From JANQIO01 sp043585095 (GTDB lineage: Bacteria; Pseudomonadota; Gammaproteobacteria; Pseudomonadales; Halieaceae), in NCBI GenBank assembly GCA_043585095.1, contig CP121321.1, positions 3,534,001 to 3,598,000 on the forward strand: a DNA stretch of 64,000 nt. Reading direction: 5' to 3'. Positions 33,709 to 42,866 of the stretch are shown here, in pieces. How positions within the stretch are numbered: position 1 is the stretch's first letter; each line of letters begins with the position of its first letter. Made by a program: the position numbers and the translations under genes. The notes beneath the pieces are model-generated. The model ran no database searches and had not been told where the DNA came from. It saw only the letters and a list, made by a program, of their open reading frames with translations.

Positions 33709-34203
33709 GTGATTGATGCAGACGGCTTTCGCCCCAACGTTGGCATTATGCTTGCCAATGATGAGGGTAGATTGCTATGGGCTCGCCGCGTCGGGCAAGA
33801 TGCCTGGCAATTTCCCCAGGGCGGTATCGCTCAGGGCGAGTCGCCCGAGCAGGCGCTTTTCCGCGAACTGGACGAAGAAGTTGGCTTGAGCCCTGACGAC
33901 GTTAGGGTCGTTGCCTGCACCCGGGGCTGGCTGCGCTATCGCCTGCCGAAGCGCTTTCTGCGCAAGGGGCAAAAGCCTCTGTGTATCGGCCAGAAGCAAA
34001 AATGGTTTCTGCTGCAGCTATTGTCGGATGACAGCGCGGTCAGTCTTGACCATGACGCCAAGCCGGAATTTGATACCTGGCAGTGGGTTAGCTACTGGTA
34101 TCCACTGGGGCAGGTTATCTCCTTCAAGCGCGAGGTGTATCGCAGCGCCCTAAAAGAGCTGTCGGTTCCCTGCGGTCGAATTGTGACAGGCGAGGCGCGC
34201 TGA
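33709..34203 (+). CDS. rppH: RNA pyrophosphohydrolase
   Basis: Nudix enzyme that removes pyrophosphate from the 5' end of mRNA, triggering RNase E decay. The N-terminal IDADGFRPNVGIML, Nudix box GGIAQGESPEQALFRELDEE, and LPKRFLRKGQKPLCIGQKQK are characteristic. Length 164 aa. The GTG at 33709 is chosen because it aligns with the E. coli start (M-I-D-D-D-G-Y-R-P-N); the frame is open to 33667. The gene ends one base before ptsP starts, the usual rppH-ptsP pair. Confidence 0.93.
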   Translation: MIDADGFRPNVGIMLANDEGRLLWARRVGQDAWQFPQGGIAQGESPEQALFRELDEEVGLSPDDVRVVACTRGWLRYRLPKRFLRKGQKPLCIGQKQKWFLLQLLSDDSAVSLDHDAKPEFDTWQWVSYWYPLGQVISFKREVYRSALKELSVPCGRIVTGEAR

Positions 34204-34204
34204 C

Positions 34205-36472
34205 ATGCTGGAAATGCTCCGTGCCATTGTCCAGCAAGTTAACGCGGCGACCGATCTGGACGACGCACTCAGGATTATTGTGCGCCGCGTGCGCGACGCC
34301 ATGGGCACTGAAGTCTGTAGTGTGTACATGTGCGATCCCAAAACCGATCGATTTGTGCTTCGTGCCACCGAGGGGCTGAACCAGTCCGAGGTGGGTAAGG
34401 CCAGTCTTGCGTCAGGTGAAGGTTTGGTCGGTCAGGTGGCTGAGCGCGAAGAACCCATTAATCTCGACGACGCCATAGCGCACCCTAGCTTCCAGTTCAT
34501 CCCCGGCATTGGTGAAGAGCGGTTCACGACGTTTCTCGGCGTCCCCATTATCCATCAGCGCGAAGTCCTGGGTGTGTTGGTGATTCAGCAGGCCGAACGT
34601 CGTCGCTTCGATGAAAGCGAAGAGGCCTTTTTGATCACAATGTCGGCGCAACTCGCTGGCGTGATCGCCCACGCTCTGGTGACCGGGTCGGTGCAGGTCG
34701 GCGAAGGTAGCAATGACGCTGCCATGATTCGCGGTGTACCTGGAGCGCCGGGCATTGCCATTGGCAACGCGGTGATCGTTTCTCCGGAGGCGGATCTTTA
34801 CGCGGTGCCGCAGCGCGATGCGACTGATCGCAAGGCGGAGTTGCGCGCATTCAAGCGGGCCTTAACAGCGGTGCGGGGAGACATTGAGCAAGTGGCCGCT
34901 CAGCTCAGTACTGAGTTGAATCCGGAAGATCACGCCCTGTTCGATGTGTATTTGAGAATTTTGGATGACGCCACTATTGGCGCTGAAGTGGCGCGGCGCA
35001 TCAAGGCTGGCCAGTGGGCGCAGGGCGCGCTTAGCGAGGTGATGCTGGGACATATCGCGCATTTTGAACGCATGGAGCAAAGCTATCTGCGCGAACGCGC
35101 GGTGGATGTGAAAGATCTGGGGACCCGCGTGCTGGCCTATCTGCAGGCCTCTGAACAAAGCGTGCAAACCTTTCCAGCCCAGGCCATTTTGGTGGGCGAG
35201 GAGCTGACGGCCTCTGTGCTTGGTGAAATTCCCAGACAGAATCTCGCCGGAATTATCTCGGTGCGCGGCTCGGGCAACTCCCACGTTGCGATTCTCGCCC
35301 GCGCGATGGGCGTGCCCACGGTGATGGGCGCAGTTGACTTGCCCTACACCCGCTTACAGGACCGCGAGCTCATTATCGATGGCTACAACGGCGAGGTGCA
35401 TCTCAATCCGACGCCGACCTTCCGGGCGCGCTTTGAGGATCTGCTCGCGGAAGACCAGGCGCTGTCGCAAGATCTTGAGACATTGCGCGAGCTGCCCTGT
35501 GAAACCAAAGACGGCGTACGCCTGCCGCTGTGGGTAAACACCGGCCTTATGGCTGATGTGGCGCGCTCGCTTGAGCAGGGTGCAGAGGGCGTGGGCCTGT
35601 ATCGCACGGAGGTGCCTTTTCTGCTGCGGGAGCGTTTCCCCAGCGAGGAGGAGCAGCGGCAGATTTATCGCAGCCAGTTAGAGGCTTTTGCTCCCAAGCC
35701 TGTCACCATGCGCACGCTGGATATTGGCGGCGACAAATCGCTGCCCTACTTTCCTATAGAGGAAGATAATCCTTTCCTCGGTTGGCGCGGCATCCGCGTC
35801 ACGCTGGATCATCCGGAAATCTTCCTGGTGCAAACCCGGGCCATGCTCAAGGCCAGTGCTGGCCTGGGTAACTTGCGTATTATGCTGCCCATGATCACCA
35901 ATATCAGCGAGCTGGATGAAGCCTTGGAGTTTATCCATCGTGCCCACCGTGAACTGCTGGAAGAAGGGTCGGATATCGAAATGCCGCCGGTGGGGGTGAT
36001 GGTTGAAGTGCCCGCCGCTGTCTACCAGGCCCGTGATCTGGCTAAACGCGTCGACTTTCTGTCCGTAGGCTCCAACGACCTGACCCAGTATCTGCTTGCG
36101 GTAGACCGCAATAATGCCCGCGTGGCCGACCTCTATCACAGCTTTCATCCCGCCGTATTACGAGCGCTCGCAGACGTCGCAATTGCTGGTCGTGCCGAAC
36201 GCACGCCGGTCAGCATATGCGGCGAACTGGCGGGCGACCCAGGCGCAGCGATCCTGCTGTTAGGTATGGGTTACGAGGTGCTTTCTATGAACGCAACCAA
36301 CCTCACCCGGGTTAAACGCGCGGTCCGCAATATAGAAATGGTGGATGCCCAGTCTTTGCTCAGCGATGTCATGGGCCTGGACAGCTCGGAAGCGGTGCAG
36401 GCGAGACTGGAGGCGTTTCTCGTTGAAAAAGGTTTGGCTTCCTTTATACATGCGCGTTTAGGTGAAAGCTGA
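34205..36472 (+). CDS. ptsP: PEP-protein phosphotransferase of the nitrogen PTS (EI-Ntr)
   Basis: First enzyme of the nitrogen-related phosphorelay, transferring phosphate from PEP to NPr. An N-terminal GAF domain spans about residues 1-160 (LDDALRIIVRRVRDAMGTEV, VLVIQQAERR). The phosphohistidine is in GSGNSHVAILARAMGVPTVM. The PEP-binding barrel shows GVGLYRTEVPFL, TLDIGGDKSLPYF, MVEVPAAV, VGSNDLTQYLLAVDRNN and ICGELAGDP. Length 755 aa. Its final 29 bases overlap the opposing NRDE gene. Confidence 0.95.
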   Translation: MLEMLRAIVQQVNAATDLDDALRIIVRRVRDAMGTEVCSVYMCDPKTDRFVLRATEGLNQSEVGKASLASGEGLVGQVAEREEPINLDDAIAHPSFQFIPGIGEERFTTFLGVPIIHQREVLGVLVIQQAERRRFDESEEAFLITMSAQLAGVIAHALVTGSVQVGEGSNDAAMIRGVPGAPGIAIGNAVIVSPEADLYAVPQRDATDRKAELRAFKRALTAVRGDIEQVAAQLSTELNPEDHALFDVYLRILDDATIGAEVARRIKAGQWAQGALSEVMLGHIAHFERMEQSYLRERAVDVKDLGTRVLAYLQASEQSVQTFPAQAILVGEELTASVLGEIPRQNLAGIISVRGSGNSHVAILARAMGVPTVMGAVDLPYTRLQDRELIIDGYNGEVHLNPTPTFRARFEDLLAEDQALSQDLETLRELPCETKDGVRLPLWVNTGLMADVARSLEQGAEGVGLYRTEVPFLLRERFPSEEEQRQIYRSQLEAFAPKPVTMRTLDIGGDKSLPYFPIEEDNPFLGWRGIRVTLDHPEIFLVQTRAMLKASAGLGNLRIMLPMITNISELDEALEFIHRAHRELLEEGSDIEMPPVGVMVEVPAAVYQARDLAKRVDFLSVGSNDLTQYLLAVDRNNARVADLYHSFHPAVLRALADVAIAGRAERTPVSICGELAGDPGAAILLLGMGYEVLSMNATNLTRVKRAVRNIEMVDAQSLLSDVMGLDSSEAVQARLEAFLVEKGLASFIHARLGES

Positions 36473-37214
36473 ACTGTTCGCAGCGTAGCGGCCTCGCCCC
36501 CTCGCCAAAGCTCTGCTCGCGCAGTGCAACCTCTCCCCGGCGCGAGACGCTCAATGTGGTGGTGTTGCGCGTGCCGTAGCCCGGCAGCACCACGAAGGGT
36601 GCAGATAAGGCGCGCTCCTGTTCCAGTCCCACGCCGGTATGCGGCAGATCTTCGTCTGGTGTCTGTGTGGTGTCCTGCAGCGTTGCCGCCAGCGTTTCGT
36701 GATTTATTTGTTCGGCAAGCAAGGCTGACAAGGCGCTTTCTGCGTGCCGCTGTTTCGGCCAGTTGGCGTCTAGCAGCCCGTTACTGACGCTGTATACGCC
36801 GGGCTGCAGCTCACGGGCTGTTCCCTGGACGTTGGACAGATAGTGCAGGCTATGCGTATCGCCCACCAACAGGTTAAAGCCGGCGTAAGATGCCGCATCT
36901 TTGGCGATGTCACTGAGGTACTCGGCCGGGCTCTGTTCGCCGCGCAGGAAATCCAGCGTCAGCATGCCGCGGGAGCGCGGCTGGGCTGGCGTGGTCGCCG
37001 GGTTGCGGTGATTGGTGATCGCCGCGAAGCGACCGCGGCGGGTGATGCCCAGCCACGTGCCACCGGCGACCTGATCGCGGCCGGCCAGGACGTCCGGATG
37101 ATCGGGCCAAAAATGCGCGGGCTCGGTGCTGCGTTCAAAAAATTCATCGCGATTGGCAGCTACCACCAATGAATACTCAGAATGAATGTCGAAAGCGAAG
37201 CTGATCAGGCACAT
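36444..37214 (-). CDS. NRDE (TANGO2-like) family protein
   Basis: 256 aa. The N-terminal MCLISFAFDIHSEYSLVVAA followed by NRDE, and then GGTWLGITRRGRFAAITNHR define the NRDE/TANGO2 family. It may have an Ntn-hydrolase-like fold, since Cys2 would be exposed after Met removal; the activity is not established. No signal peptide. It is divergent from lgt with a 67-base gap and overlaps ptsP at the 3' end. Confidence 0.88.
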   Translation of the reverse strand: MCLISFAFDIHSEYSLVVAANRDEFFERSTEPAHFWPDHPDVLAGRDQVAGGTWLGITRRGRFAAITNHRNPATTPAQPRSRGMLTLDFLRGEQSPAEYLSDIAKDAASYAGFNLLVGDTHSLHYLSNVQGTARELQPGVYSVSNGLLDANWPKQRHAESALSALLAEQINHETLAATLQDTTQTPDEDLPHTGVGLEQERALSAPFVVLPGYGTRNTTTLSVSRRGEVALREQSFGEGARPLRCEQFSFHLNAHV

Positions 37215-37281
37215 GGTGTTTGTATTACTTGCGGACGGTGACTGATAATAACGCGAGTTACGCTTCGGACCACGCTACAGC

Positions 37282-38100
37282 ATGCTCACTTACCCTCAGA
37301 TCGATCCGGTCGCTATCGCCTTGGGCCCGGTCAAAGTGCATTGGTACGGACTCGCTTATCTCGCCGGCTTGGCATTTGCCTGGTGGCTGGCGAATCGACG
37401 CGCCGCCAAGCCCTGGACGGCACTTCAGCGCGATCAGGTAGACGATCTGATTTTTTACTCCGCATTGGGAGTGGTTCTGGGCGGTCGTCTGGGATATATC
37501 CTGTTCTATGGCTTCGAGCGTTTAATAGATGACCCGGTTTGGGCCTTGCGCTTATGGGAAGGCGGCATGTCTTTCCACGGCGGCATGCTGGGCGTGATTT
37601 TTGCCAATTGGCTGTATGCCAGAAGCCTGAAAGTGAACTACGCGGATTTACTCGATTTTGTCGCGCCGCTGGTGCCGGTGGGTTTAGGTCTCGGGCGATT
37701 AGGTAACTTTATCGGGCAGGAACTATGGGGGCGGGCGACCAGCCCGGACTTCCCTCTGGCAATGGTTTTCCCGGCAGACCCTTTGGGCCTGGCGCGCCAC
37801 CCCAGCCAGCTGTATCAAGCAAGCCTGGAAGGCCTGCTATTGTTTTTGGTTTTATTTTTTTATTCTCGAAAGCCGCGGCCACGGCTGGCTGTTGGAGGCG
37901 TATTTATGCTCGGCTATGGTCTCTGCCGTTTTCTGGTGGAGTTCACGCGCCAACCGGATGCGCATCTCAGTCAGCTATTATTCGGCTGGATGACCCGGGG
38001 GCAGCTCCTGTGTTTGCCAATGATCGCCTTTGGACTCTTTCTTTTATATAACGCATACAGCGCCAGGCCGAATATGTTCGGCGAGCGACGTGTGGCTTGA
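37282..38100 (+). CDS. lgt: Prolipoprotein diacylglyceryl transferase
   Basis: Inner-membrane enzyme that adds diacylglycerol to the lipobox Cys of prolipoproteins. About seven membrane segments occur in 272 aa. Conserved stretches are HWYGLAYLAG, GGRLGYILFY, GGMSFHGGMLG and the Lgt signature GLGRLGNFIGQELWGR; HPSQLYQASLEGL is also typical. It precedes thyA by 12 bases, the conserved lgt-thyA-folA order. It would process the lipoproteins at 4967 and 60528. Confidence 0.95.
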   Translation: MLTYPQIDPVAIALGPVKVHWYGLAYLAGLAFAWWLANRRAAKPWTALQRDQVDDLIFYSALGVVLGGRLGYILFYGFERLIDDPVWALRLWEGGMSFHGGMLGVIFANWLYARSLKVNYADLLDFVAPLVPVGLGLGRLGNFIGQELWGRATSPDFPLAMVFPADPLGLARHPSQLYQASLEGLLLFLVLFFYSRKPRPRLAVGGVFMLGYGLCRFLVEFTRQPDAHLSQLLFGWMTRGQLLCLPMIAFGLFLLYNAYSARPNMFGERRVA

Positions 38101-38112
38101 TACGGACTCCCC

Positions 38113-38907
38113 ATGCAGCAATACCATGAGCTTCTGCAACATATTCTGGATACCGGTGTCGATAAATCTGATCGCACCGGCACCGGCACGCGCAGCGTGT
38201 TTGGCTATCAGATGCGCTTTCCGCTGGCGGAGGGCTTTCCAATGGTCACCACCAAAAAGCTACATATGCGTTCTATCGTGCATGAGCTGCTCTGGTTCCT
38301 CAGTGGCGATACCAATATTCGCTACCTCAAAGAGAACGGCGTCAGGATTTGGGACGAATGGGCAGATGAGCAGGGCGAACTGGGGCCGGTATATGGCCAC
38401 CAGTGGCGCTCCTGGCCAACGCCGGATGGCGGCAGTATTGACCAGATCACCAGGCTGGTAGAGCAAATTCGCACGAATCCGGATTCCCGGCGGCATATCG
38501 TCAGCGCCTGGAACGTGGCCGAAGTCGACAATATGGCGCTACCGCCTTGCCACACGCTGTTCCAGTTCTACGTGGCCCAGGGGCGCTTGTCCTGCCAGCT
38601 TTATCAGCGCAGCGCCGATGTATTTCTGGGCGTGCCCTTCAATATTGCCTCTTACGCCTTGCTGACCCTGATGATGGCGCAGGTTTGCGGCCTCAAGCCG
38701 GGTGACTTTGTACACACTTTTGGAGACGCGCATCTTTACAGTAATCATTTTGAGCAGGCGCAACTACAGTTGAGCCGAACACCGGGCGCGTTGCCACAGA
38801 TGAAACTAAATCCCGACGTTGGGGATATTTTCGGTTTTCGTTACGAAGACTTTGAGCTGATTGGCTACGAGCCCCAGGCCCATATACCCGCACCTGTTGC
38901 CGTATGA
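38113..38907 (+). CDS. thyA: Thymidylate synthase
   Basis: Methylates dUMP to dTMP using methylene-THF. The active-site Cys is in LPPCHTLFQFYV. TGTGTRSVFGYQMRF, HELLWFLSGDTNI, YQRSADVFLGVPFNIASYA and the C-terminal AHIPAPVAV match ThyA. Length 264 aa equals E. coli. Stop and folA start overlap (ATGA). Confidence 0.97.
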   Translation: MQQYHELLQHILDTGVDKSDRTGTGTRSVFGYQMRFPLAEGFPMVTTKKLHMRSIVHELLWFLSGDTNIRYLKENGVRIWDEWADEQGELGPVYGHQWRSWPTPDGGSIDQITRLVEQIRTNPDSRRHIVSAWNVAEVDNMALPPCHTLFQFYVAQGRLSCQLYQRSADVFLGVPFNIASYALLTLMMAQVCGLKPGDFVHTFGDAHLYSNHFEQAQLQLSRTPGALPQMKLNPDVGDIFGFRYEDFELIGYEPQAHIPAPVAV

Positions 38908-39419
38908 AGCTGGCGCTGGTAGTTGCAGTAGCGGAAAACGGCGTTATTGGCCGGGGAAACAAGCTGCCCTGGCATTTGCCAGAAGATTTGCAACACTTTA
39001 AGCGCACCACGCTCGGTAAACCGATCCTGATGGGACGCAAAACCTGGGAGTCCATCGGCAGGCCGCTGCCCGGCCGGACTAACATCGTTATAACGCGGCA
39101 ACCGAACTATGAAGCTGAGGGGGCACGTGTCGTCGACAGCCTACAGGCGGCGATAAGCCTCGCCGAGGGTGTTGCTCTCATAGATGGTGTTGATGAGCTG
39201 ATGGTGATCGGCGGCGCTGATATCTATCGACTCGCGCTGCCTCGCGCAGAGCGTTTATATCTAACCGAAGTACATGGTGAGGTCGACGGCGATGCTTTTT
39301 TCCCCGATTGGGAGCGTGATAATTGGACCGAGACTCGGCGCGAGTCGCACCCAGCCCCTGAAGATGGTGGATACGCCTATAGTTTTGTGCGCTACGAGCG
39401 CGAGGTTGACGGCGAATAG
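38904..39419 (+). CDS. folA: Dihydrofolate reductase
   Basis: Regenerates tetrahydrofolate from the dihydrofolate made by ThyA. Conserved marks are NGVIGRGNKLPWHLPEDLQ, MGRKTWESIGRPLPGR, NIVITR and LMVIGGADIYRLALP. Length 171 aa is slightly longer than E. coli (159), with an acidic C-terminal tail. It shares four bases with thyA, so the two are translationally coupled. Confidence 0.95.
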   Translation: MKLALVVAVAENGVIGRGNKLPWHLPEDLQHFKRTTLGKPILMGRKTWESIGRPLPGRTNIVITRQPNYEAEGARVVDSLQAAISLAEGVALIDGVDELMVIGGADIYRLALPRAERLYLTEVHGEVDGDAFFPDWERDNWTETRRESHPAPEDGGYAYSFVRYEREVDGE

Positions 39420-39564
39420 CGGCTTTTTGTTACGAAGGGGCGTTCAAAAATACACAAATGTTACCATTCTACACGCAGAATTAAGATCGTTACGGTGCTC
39501 TTGGGCCTGTAAAACCGAACCTTTGCTTAATCAAGCTCAATGTTATTAAATTGCTGTCCCTTGA

Positions 39565-39593
39565 TTTACCGACTCCGTGATTTCTTCTATAAC
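39565..39593 (+). promoter_or_regulatory. Candidate sigma-70 promoter of the TonB2 operon
   Basis: TTTACC and TATAAC are separated by 17 bases in the AT-rich 276-base gap between folA and the DUF3450 gene. The -10 matches five of six consensus bases and the -35 four of six. Transcription would start near 39600, about 96 bases before the ATG. No Fur box was recognised. Confidence 0.4.
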
Positions 39594-39695
39594 AAGGTAC
39601 GCGATGACGTGCTCCGTAAAAAAATGTAGAGGATCAGTGTGCAGAGTCATTTCACTACTTTTCAAACTGTCGTTCGAAATAGGAAACGCTCACCC

Positions 39696-40487
39696 ATGAA
39701 TACGCAACGATTGAAATGTCTGAAAATCGCTGCAGTGGTGCTGTTGGGGTCTCTGGCCGGGACTGCATCCATTGCCAATGCCGATGAGACGCTGCAAGCG
39801 ATTCTCGACGTCAGCGATCAAAAAACATCTGCTGCGAAAACGTCTCAGCAGAAAGTCGACCGACTCGCTGAAGAAACCCGTTCGCTGCTGGGCGACTACA
39901 AGACGGTCATGAAGCAAATCGATGGCCTGAAGGTATACAACAATCGCCTTCGCAATCAGATTGCTAACCAGGAACGCCGTATCGATGACATCGAGGAGTC
40001 CATCCAAAGTGTCACCATCATTCAGCGTCAGATGACGCCGCTGGTGATTCGTATGATCGACGGCCTGGAGCAGTTTGTTGAGCTGGACGTGCCCTTCCAC
40101 CTTGAAGAGCGTCGTCAGCGTATTGCTTTTTTGCGAGCTAACCTAGACCGGTCCGACGTGAGCGTGGCGGAGAAATTCCGTCAGGTTCTTGAAGCTTACA
40201 AAATTGAGAGCGAATACGGACGCAAGCTGGACTCCTATAAAGGAAGCGTCGAGATCAACGGCGTTGAGCGCGATGTGAACTTCTTCCGCGTGGGTCGCGT
40301 TGCTCTGCTTTACCAGACAACAGACACAGAAGTATCGGGAGCCTGGGACCAGGCCAGCCGAAGCTATGTTGAGTTGGATAGCGGCGAGTACCGTAATGCC
40401 ATCATGAAGGGACTGCGTATTGCACGCAAAGAAGCGTCGATTGATCTGCTTACCCTGCCCATCGCTGCGCCGGAGGCTGCTGAATAA
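39696..40487 (+). CDS. DUF3450 family periplasmic protein of the TonB2 system
   Basis: 263 aa with a signal peptide (to about residue 29, SIANADE) and a long coiled coil (about residues 30-130, SAAKTSQQKVDRLAEETRSL ... IANQERRIDDIEESI). The DUF3450 family is encoded beside TtpC/ExbB2/ExbD2/TonB2 in Vibrio, Shewanella and relatives. It is thought to assist energy transduction across the periplasm; the exact role is unsettled. The ATG at 39696 has AGGAAA upstream. The stop shares one base with the next start (TAATG). Confidence 0.88.
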   Translation: MNTQRLKCLKIAAVVLLGSLAGTASIANADETLQAILDVSDQKTSAAKTSQQKVDRLAEETRSLLGDYKTVMKQIDGLKVYNNRLRNQIANQERRIDDIEESIQSVTIIQRQMTPLVIRMIDGLEQFVELDVPFHLEERRQRIAFLRANLDRSDVSVAEKFRQVLEAYKIESEYGRKLDSYKGSVEINGVERDVNFFRVGRVALLYQTTDTEVSGAWDQASRSYVELDSGEYRNAIMKGLRIARKEASIDLLTLPIAAPEAAE

Positions 40488-41917
40488 TGAACACCACTAT
40501 GTCTAAAGTTGCGGCCCTTGCGGTCAGCGCAGTAATCGGATTTGGCACCGCTCAATCCCTGGCACAGGATGCCGCTGAGGCGCCTGCTGCGCCGGCGGAA
40601 GAGCAGGCTTCATCGCTTGACCAACTGCTTGAGTTTGTAAAAGAAGGCAAGACCACAGAGGCTCGTGAAAACCGCCAGCGCGAGCAGCGCTTTCAGGCGG
40701 CCAAGGCTGATCAGGCGCGTCTGCTGAAAGAAGCTGAGGCGGAGCGTGCTCGCCAAGAGCGTATCTCGCTGGAGCTGGAAGGCACTTTTGAAGAGAACGA
40801 GCTGCTAATCGCAGATAAGCAAAAGCAGCTCAAAGAGCGTCTGGGTACCCTGACCGAGCTGTTTGGCCACCTGACGTCGGCAGCCGGCGACGCCGCCACC
40901 AACTTTGAAACGTCCCTCATTAGCGTTCAGTATCCGGGCCGTGAAGAGTTCCTGGAAAACCTGATTGGCAAAATGGCTGCGGCCGACAAGCTGCCCAGCA
41001 TCGAGGAAATCGAGCGCGTATGGTACGAAATGCAGCGCGAGATGACCGAGTCTGGCAAGGTCGCCAAGTTTTCTTACGAAGTTTCCAAGCCAAACGGCGA
41101 CAAAGTTCAACAGCAAGTCGTGCGTATTGGTCCCTGGAACGTCGTATCGGAAGAAGGCAAGTACCTCAGCTACGTGCCCGAGAAAGGTAGTCTGGAAGAG
41201 CTGTCTCGTCAGCCTTCAGGCCCCTATCAGAGTTGGGCGGCCAATCTGGTTAGCGCAAGCAGCGGCCTTAACAAGTTTGGCGTAGACCCCACCGGCCCGG
41301 CCGGCGGCGGCTTCTTGTCAGCCTTGATCAACAGCCCCACCCTTGAAGAGCGTTGGCATCAGGGCGGCTACATCGGCTATGCCATCACCGCAGTGGGTGC
41401 CATCGCATTCCTGATTGCAATCTGGCGTCTCATCGTTCTATCCATGATGAGCTCAAAAGTAAGCTCGCAGCTCAAGTCCAAAGAAGCGCGCACAGACAAC
41501 CCGCTGGGTCGCGTGCTGAAGGTTCACGAAGAGAACCCGACAATGGACACCGAGACGTTGGAGCTCAAGCTGGAAGAGGCAATTCTCAAGGAGACGCCTT
41601 CTATCGAGAACAGCCTGACACTACTCAAGATCATCTCTGCGGTCGCTCCGCTGATGGGTCTGCTGGGTACGGTGACCGGTATGATCATCACCTTCCAGGC
41701 CATCACTATCTTCGGTGCTGGCGACCCCAAGGCGATGGCTGGCGGTATTTCCGGCGCCCTGGTCACCACGGTTCTGGGTCTGCTGGTTGCGATTCCTACC
41801 GTACTGCTTCACACCATCGTGAACGGACGCGCACAGCGCATCATTCACGTGCTGAACGAGCAGTCTACGGGCATTATCGCCGAGCACACCGAAGCGAACC
41901 TGGGCGGTCAGCAGTAA
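40487..41917 (+). CDS. TtpC-like MotA/TolQ/ExbB proton-channel protein
   Basis: 476 aa. A signal peptide (to about residue 26) is followed by a periplasmic coiled-coil region (about 40-125, LLKEAEAERARQERISLELE) and a second periplasmic domain. Three membrane segments form the C-terminal ExbB/TolQ domain, with LLKIISAVAPLMGLLGTVTG and GGISGALVTTVLGLLVAIP. This long form matches TtpC of the Vibrio TonB2 complex, which is needed in addition to ExbB2. It is the second gene of the operon. Confidence 0.9.
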   Translation: MNTTMSKVAALAVSAVIGFGTAQSLAQDAAEAPAAPAEEQASSLDQLLEFVKEGKTTEARENRQREQRFQAAKADQARLLKEAEAERARQERISLELEGTFEENELLIADKQKQLKERLGTLTELFGHLTSAAGDAATNFETSLISVQYPGREEFLENLIGKMAAADKLPSIEEIERVWYEMQREMTESGKVAKFSYEVSKPNGDKVQQQVVRIGPWNVVSEEGKYLSYVPEKGSLEELSRQPSGPYQSWAANLVSASSGLNKFGVDPTGPAGGGFLSALINSPTLEERWHQGGYIGYAITAVGAIAFLIAIWRLIVLSMMSSKVSSQLKSKEARTDNPLGRVLKVHEENPTMDTETLELKLEEAILKETPSIENSLTLLKIISAVAPLMGLLGTVTGMIITFQAITIFGAGDPKAMAGGISGALVTTVLGLLVAIPTVLLHTIVNGRAQRIIHVLNEQSTGIIAEHTEANLGGQQ

Positions 41918-41918
41918 T

Positions 41919-42446
41919 ATGTTTTGGTTCGATAATGCCTATGAGGCCGTCGCCCGCTTTATGGACATGGGGGGCAACGTCCTTTGGTTGATCGCCATCC
42001 TGCTGTTTGTAATGTGGGCACTAATCTTCGAGCGCGCGTGGTATTTCTACGCGGGCTGGAAGAAAGACGCAGCTGATGCCATAGCCGCCTGGGAGTCGCG
42101 CACCGAGCGCAAGTCCTGGGCAGCTCACCAGACGCGTCGTCGCCTTATTGCGCAGGCACATGATCGCATCAATACTTACCTTCCGGTCATCAAGACACTG
42201 GTCTCGCTTTGCCCCTTGCTGGGGCTGTTAGGCACCGTGACCGGGATGATCGAAGTATTCAACATCATGGCGGTTACGGGTGGCGGTGACGCGAAATCCA
42301 TGGCGGGCGGTGTGTCGCGAGCGACTATCCCTACCATGGCTGGAATGGTCGCAGCGCTATCGGGCGTTTTTGCCAACACCTACATCACGCGTACCGCGAC
42401 TCGAGAAGGCCAGTTTCTCGAAGAAAATTTAACCACGGATCACTAA
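41919..42446 (+). CDS. exbB: ExbB2 biopolymer transport protein
   Basis: 175-aa inner-membrane proton-channel subunit. TM1 is about residues 17-36 (GNVLWLIAILLFVMWALIF). The conserved block VIKTLVSLCPLLGLLGTVTG and AGGVSRATIPTMAGMVAALS holds TM2 and TM3. Length is typical for ExbB2, shorter than enteric ExbB. It begins one base after the ttpC-like stop. Confidence 0.93.
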   Translation: MFWFDNAYEAVARFMDMGGNVLWLIAILLFVMWALIFERAWYFYAGWKKDAADAIAAWESRTERKSWAAHQTRRRLIAQAHDRINTYLPVIKTLVSLCPLLGLLGTVTGMIEVFNIMAVTGGGDAKSMAGGVSRATIPTMAGMVAALSGVFANTYITRTATREGQFLEENLTTDH

Positions 42447-42456
42447 GAGGCTAACC

Positions 42457-42861
42457 ATGCGATCAAAGAGGGCGCAAAACGCGGAAGACGAAGCCGCGAT
42501 TGATTTGACCCCCATGCTGGACGTGGTGTTCATCATGCTGATTTTCTTCATCGTGACCGCTTCATTTATTAAAGAAGCGGGCGTAGAAGTGAACCGTCCG
42601 GAAGCTTCGACGTCTAATCCGAAGGATAACGTCAACATCCTGATTGCCGTAACGGGCAACGACGAGGTATGGATGGACGGTCGTCGTGTCGATGTTCGCG
42701 CCGTGCGCGCAAACGTCGAACGTCTGCACGCTGAAAACCCAAAGGGTGCGGTCGTCATTCAGGCCGACAACACGTCTACTACGGAAACTGTTGTGAAAGT
42801 TCTTGACGCATCGCGTGAAGCGGGCGTTCTGGACGTTTCACTAGCAACTGAGAACGAATAG
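42457..42861 (+). CDS. exbD: ExbD2 biopolymer transport protein
   Basis: 134-aa single-pass protein. AAIDLTPMLDVVFIMLIFFI contains the membrane Asp essential for proton use in the ExbD/TolR family. The periplasmic domain follows, with VIQADNTSTTETVVKVLDAS. It acts with ExbB2 and TonB2. Eleven bases separate it from exbB. Confidence 0.94.
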   Translation: MRSKRAQNAEDEAAIDLTPMLDVVFIMLIFFIVTASFIKEAGVEVNRPEASTSNPKDNVNILIAVTGNDEVWMDGRRVDVRAVRANVERLHAENPKGAVVIQADNTSTTETVVKVLDASREAGVLDVSLATENE

Positions 42862-42866
42862 ACAAG

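Noticed and set aside
39420..39695. Fur box before the TonB2 operon
   Set aside because: No stretch resembling GATAAT-type Fur hexamer repeats was found; only a sigma-70-like promoter is suggested.
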